From CAINVV01 sp036508555 (lineage in GTDB: Bacteria > Bacteroidota > Bacteroidia > Bacteroidales > Prolixibacteraceae): DNA of 6,461 nt. The notes under the pieces are model-generated. The model was not told the origin of the DNA, did not search any database, and saw nothing but the letters and a program-made list of their open reading frames with translations. Position 1 is the stretch's first letter, and every line of letters begins with the position of its first letter. A program made the translations under genes and the position numbers. Location: contig DATCHD010000064.1 in the NCBI GenBank assembly GCA_036508555.1, forward strand, positions 1 to 6,461. Direction: 5' to 3'. This document shows, piece after piece, positions 5,971 to 6,461 of the stretch.

Positions 5971-6060
5971 AATGACCCTCCTTCACTTTAAATTATAGAT
6001 GTATCAGATATTTGCTATTGTCGGTTAACATTTCTTTTTTATATATCTATTTACAATTAC
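5971..6060 (-). promoter_or_regulatory. Leader and probable promoter region of the DUF169 operon
   Basis: The minus strand carries a consensus -10 TATAAT at 5997-5992, about 22 nt upstream of the DUF169 start codon. No good -35 stands 16-18 bp further up; ACAATAG-like bases are all that is there. The stretch up to 6060 is very AT-rich. The SD GGAGGG lies close to the start codon. The promoter could be activator-dependent or could lie further upstream. Confidence 0.35.
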
Positions 6061-6461
6061 AATACTAACGTTATCATTCACATCTTAATGCTGACTCTCG
6101 CCTCATACTTGTACCATATATTAAATTAACGTTCAGCCATTTTTTGATTATTTCCAGTTGAAAGATTGTATTTTTGTCACGGTTGACGATTTGAGGATTA
6201 CAGGAAGAACTTATTACTTAATTCAAAGTAATATGTCTGGATACCGGCATGTGCCACAGGATTTATGTTTTTCTCTTTCTTCCCTTTAGCGTGAAGAGAT
6301 TACAGTCCATTTCTGAGTTGGCAAAGACATCGAGCGAAGGCATTTTGCCATCTTACACCAATTATTAATCAGAGCGCTATTACCGATGTTGAACTTTTAA
6401 AATCCCCCTTTTTAAAAGGGGGACATTAATCGAATAAATCATTTTCGTTGCATATTCTATG
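6061..6461. other. Gene-poor AT-rich region at the right end
   Basis: No convincing gene is seen. The region holds an AT-rich hairpin, ATTACTT-AATTCA-AAGTAAT (6213-6232), the short palindrome at 6403-6423, and only short reading frames without a good SD. A plus-strand frame from 6233 to 6400 is broken by TAG at 6287 and TGA at 6314 and is not recognisable as a known protein. Confidence 0.5.
6403..6423. repeat. Perfect 10-bp-arm palindrome, C-run/T-run type
   Basis: TCCCCCTTTT and AAAAGGGGGA are perfect inverted arms around a single T. Similar C-run/T-run palindromes are scattered between genes in many environmental bacterial genomes. It lacks a trailing T-run on either strand, so it is better seen as a dispersed intergenic repeat than as an intrinsic terminator, although the stem is strong. 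Confidence 0.6.

Noticed and set aside
6286..6351. Minus-strand mini-ORF of 21 residues
   Set aside because: It has no SD and no recognised sequence. An overlapping 26-residue frame is just as plausible, which points to chance.
6233..6400. Possible broken gene on the plus strand starting MSGYRHVPQD
   Set aside because: Two in-frame stops interrupt a 56-codon stretch, there is no SD, and I could not tie it to any family. A transposase relic is conceivable but unsupported.
1..6461. CRISPR array or toxin-antitoxin pair
   Set aside because: No regularly spaced short repeats and no pair of small overlapping genes with toxin or antitoxin features were found.

Overview
The window looks like chromosomal accessory DNA from an anaerobic bacterium, most likely a Desulfobacterota/deltaproteobacterial-type organism. 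This rests on family content (a DUF362 protein, a DUF169 protein, a B12-binding-domain radical SAM enzyme, a nitroreductase-family flavoprotein, a secreted DUF4384 protein) and is inference; no taxonomic marker gene is present. Every gene right of position 1300 is on the minus strand.

Layout from left to right. (1) Positions 2-844, plus strand: the 3' part of a secreted DUF4384 protein. Its start lies before the window, and an in-frame signal peptide is visible ahead of the first internal ATG. (2) Positions 845-1359: no gene, but one degraded copy (about 884-1200) of a roughly 250-320 bp dispersed repeat. (3) Positions 1360-2802, minus: a 480-residue DUF362 protein. (4) Positions 2803-3151: a second, better-preserved copy of the repeat (about 2834-3085). 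It contains a 121-nt imperfect palindrome and a near-consensus sigma70 promoter that reads into the DUF362 gene. It abuts a 44-nt 3' fragment of tRNA-Glu(CTC) at 3078-3121, which starts exactly at the anticodon loop and runs through CCA. (5) Positions 3152-5970, minus: a three-gene group visibly poorer in G+C than the DUF362 gene. In transcription order it is a DUF169 protein, then a B12-binding radical SAM enzyme (4-bp ATGA overlap), then, after a 117-bp gap, a nitroreductase-family protein. (6) Positions 5971-6461: no convincing gene, only the operon leader, an AT-rich hairpin and a perfect short palindrome.

The main observation is that the tRNA-Glu 3' half is the kind of scar left when an integrative element inserts at a tRNA anticodon loop. 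Its orientation predicts that the element lies to the right (3122 onward), carrying the DUF169/radical SAM/nitroreductase genes, and that the original chromosomal flank lies to the left. Base composition changes at the same place. No integrase is in the window; it and the intact tRNA-Glu would be expected beyond the right edge. A second point is that the DUF362 gene is bracketed by two directly oriented repeat copies that each keep a promoter with a 17-bp spacer.

The DUF169 and radical SAM genes are translationally coupled and probably act in one pathway; the nitroreductase may join them in a reductive or radical modification of an unknown small molecule. The substrate cannot be read from the sequence.
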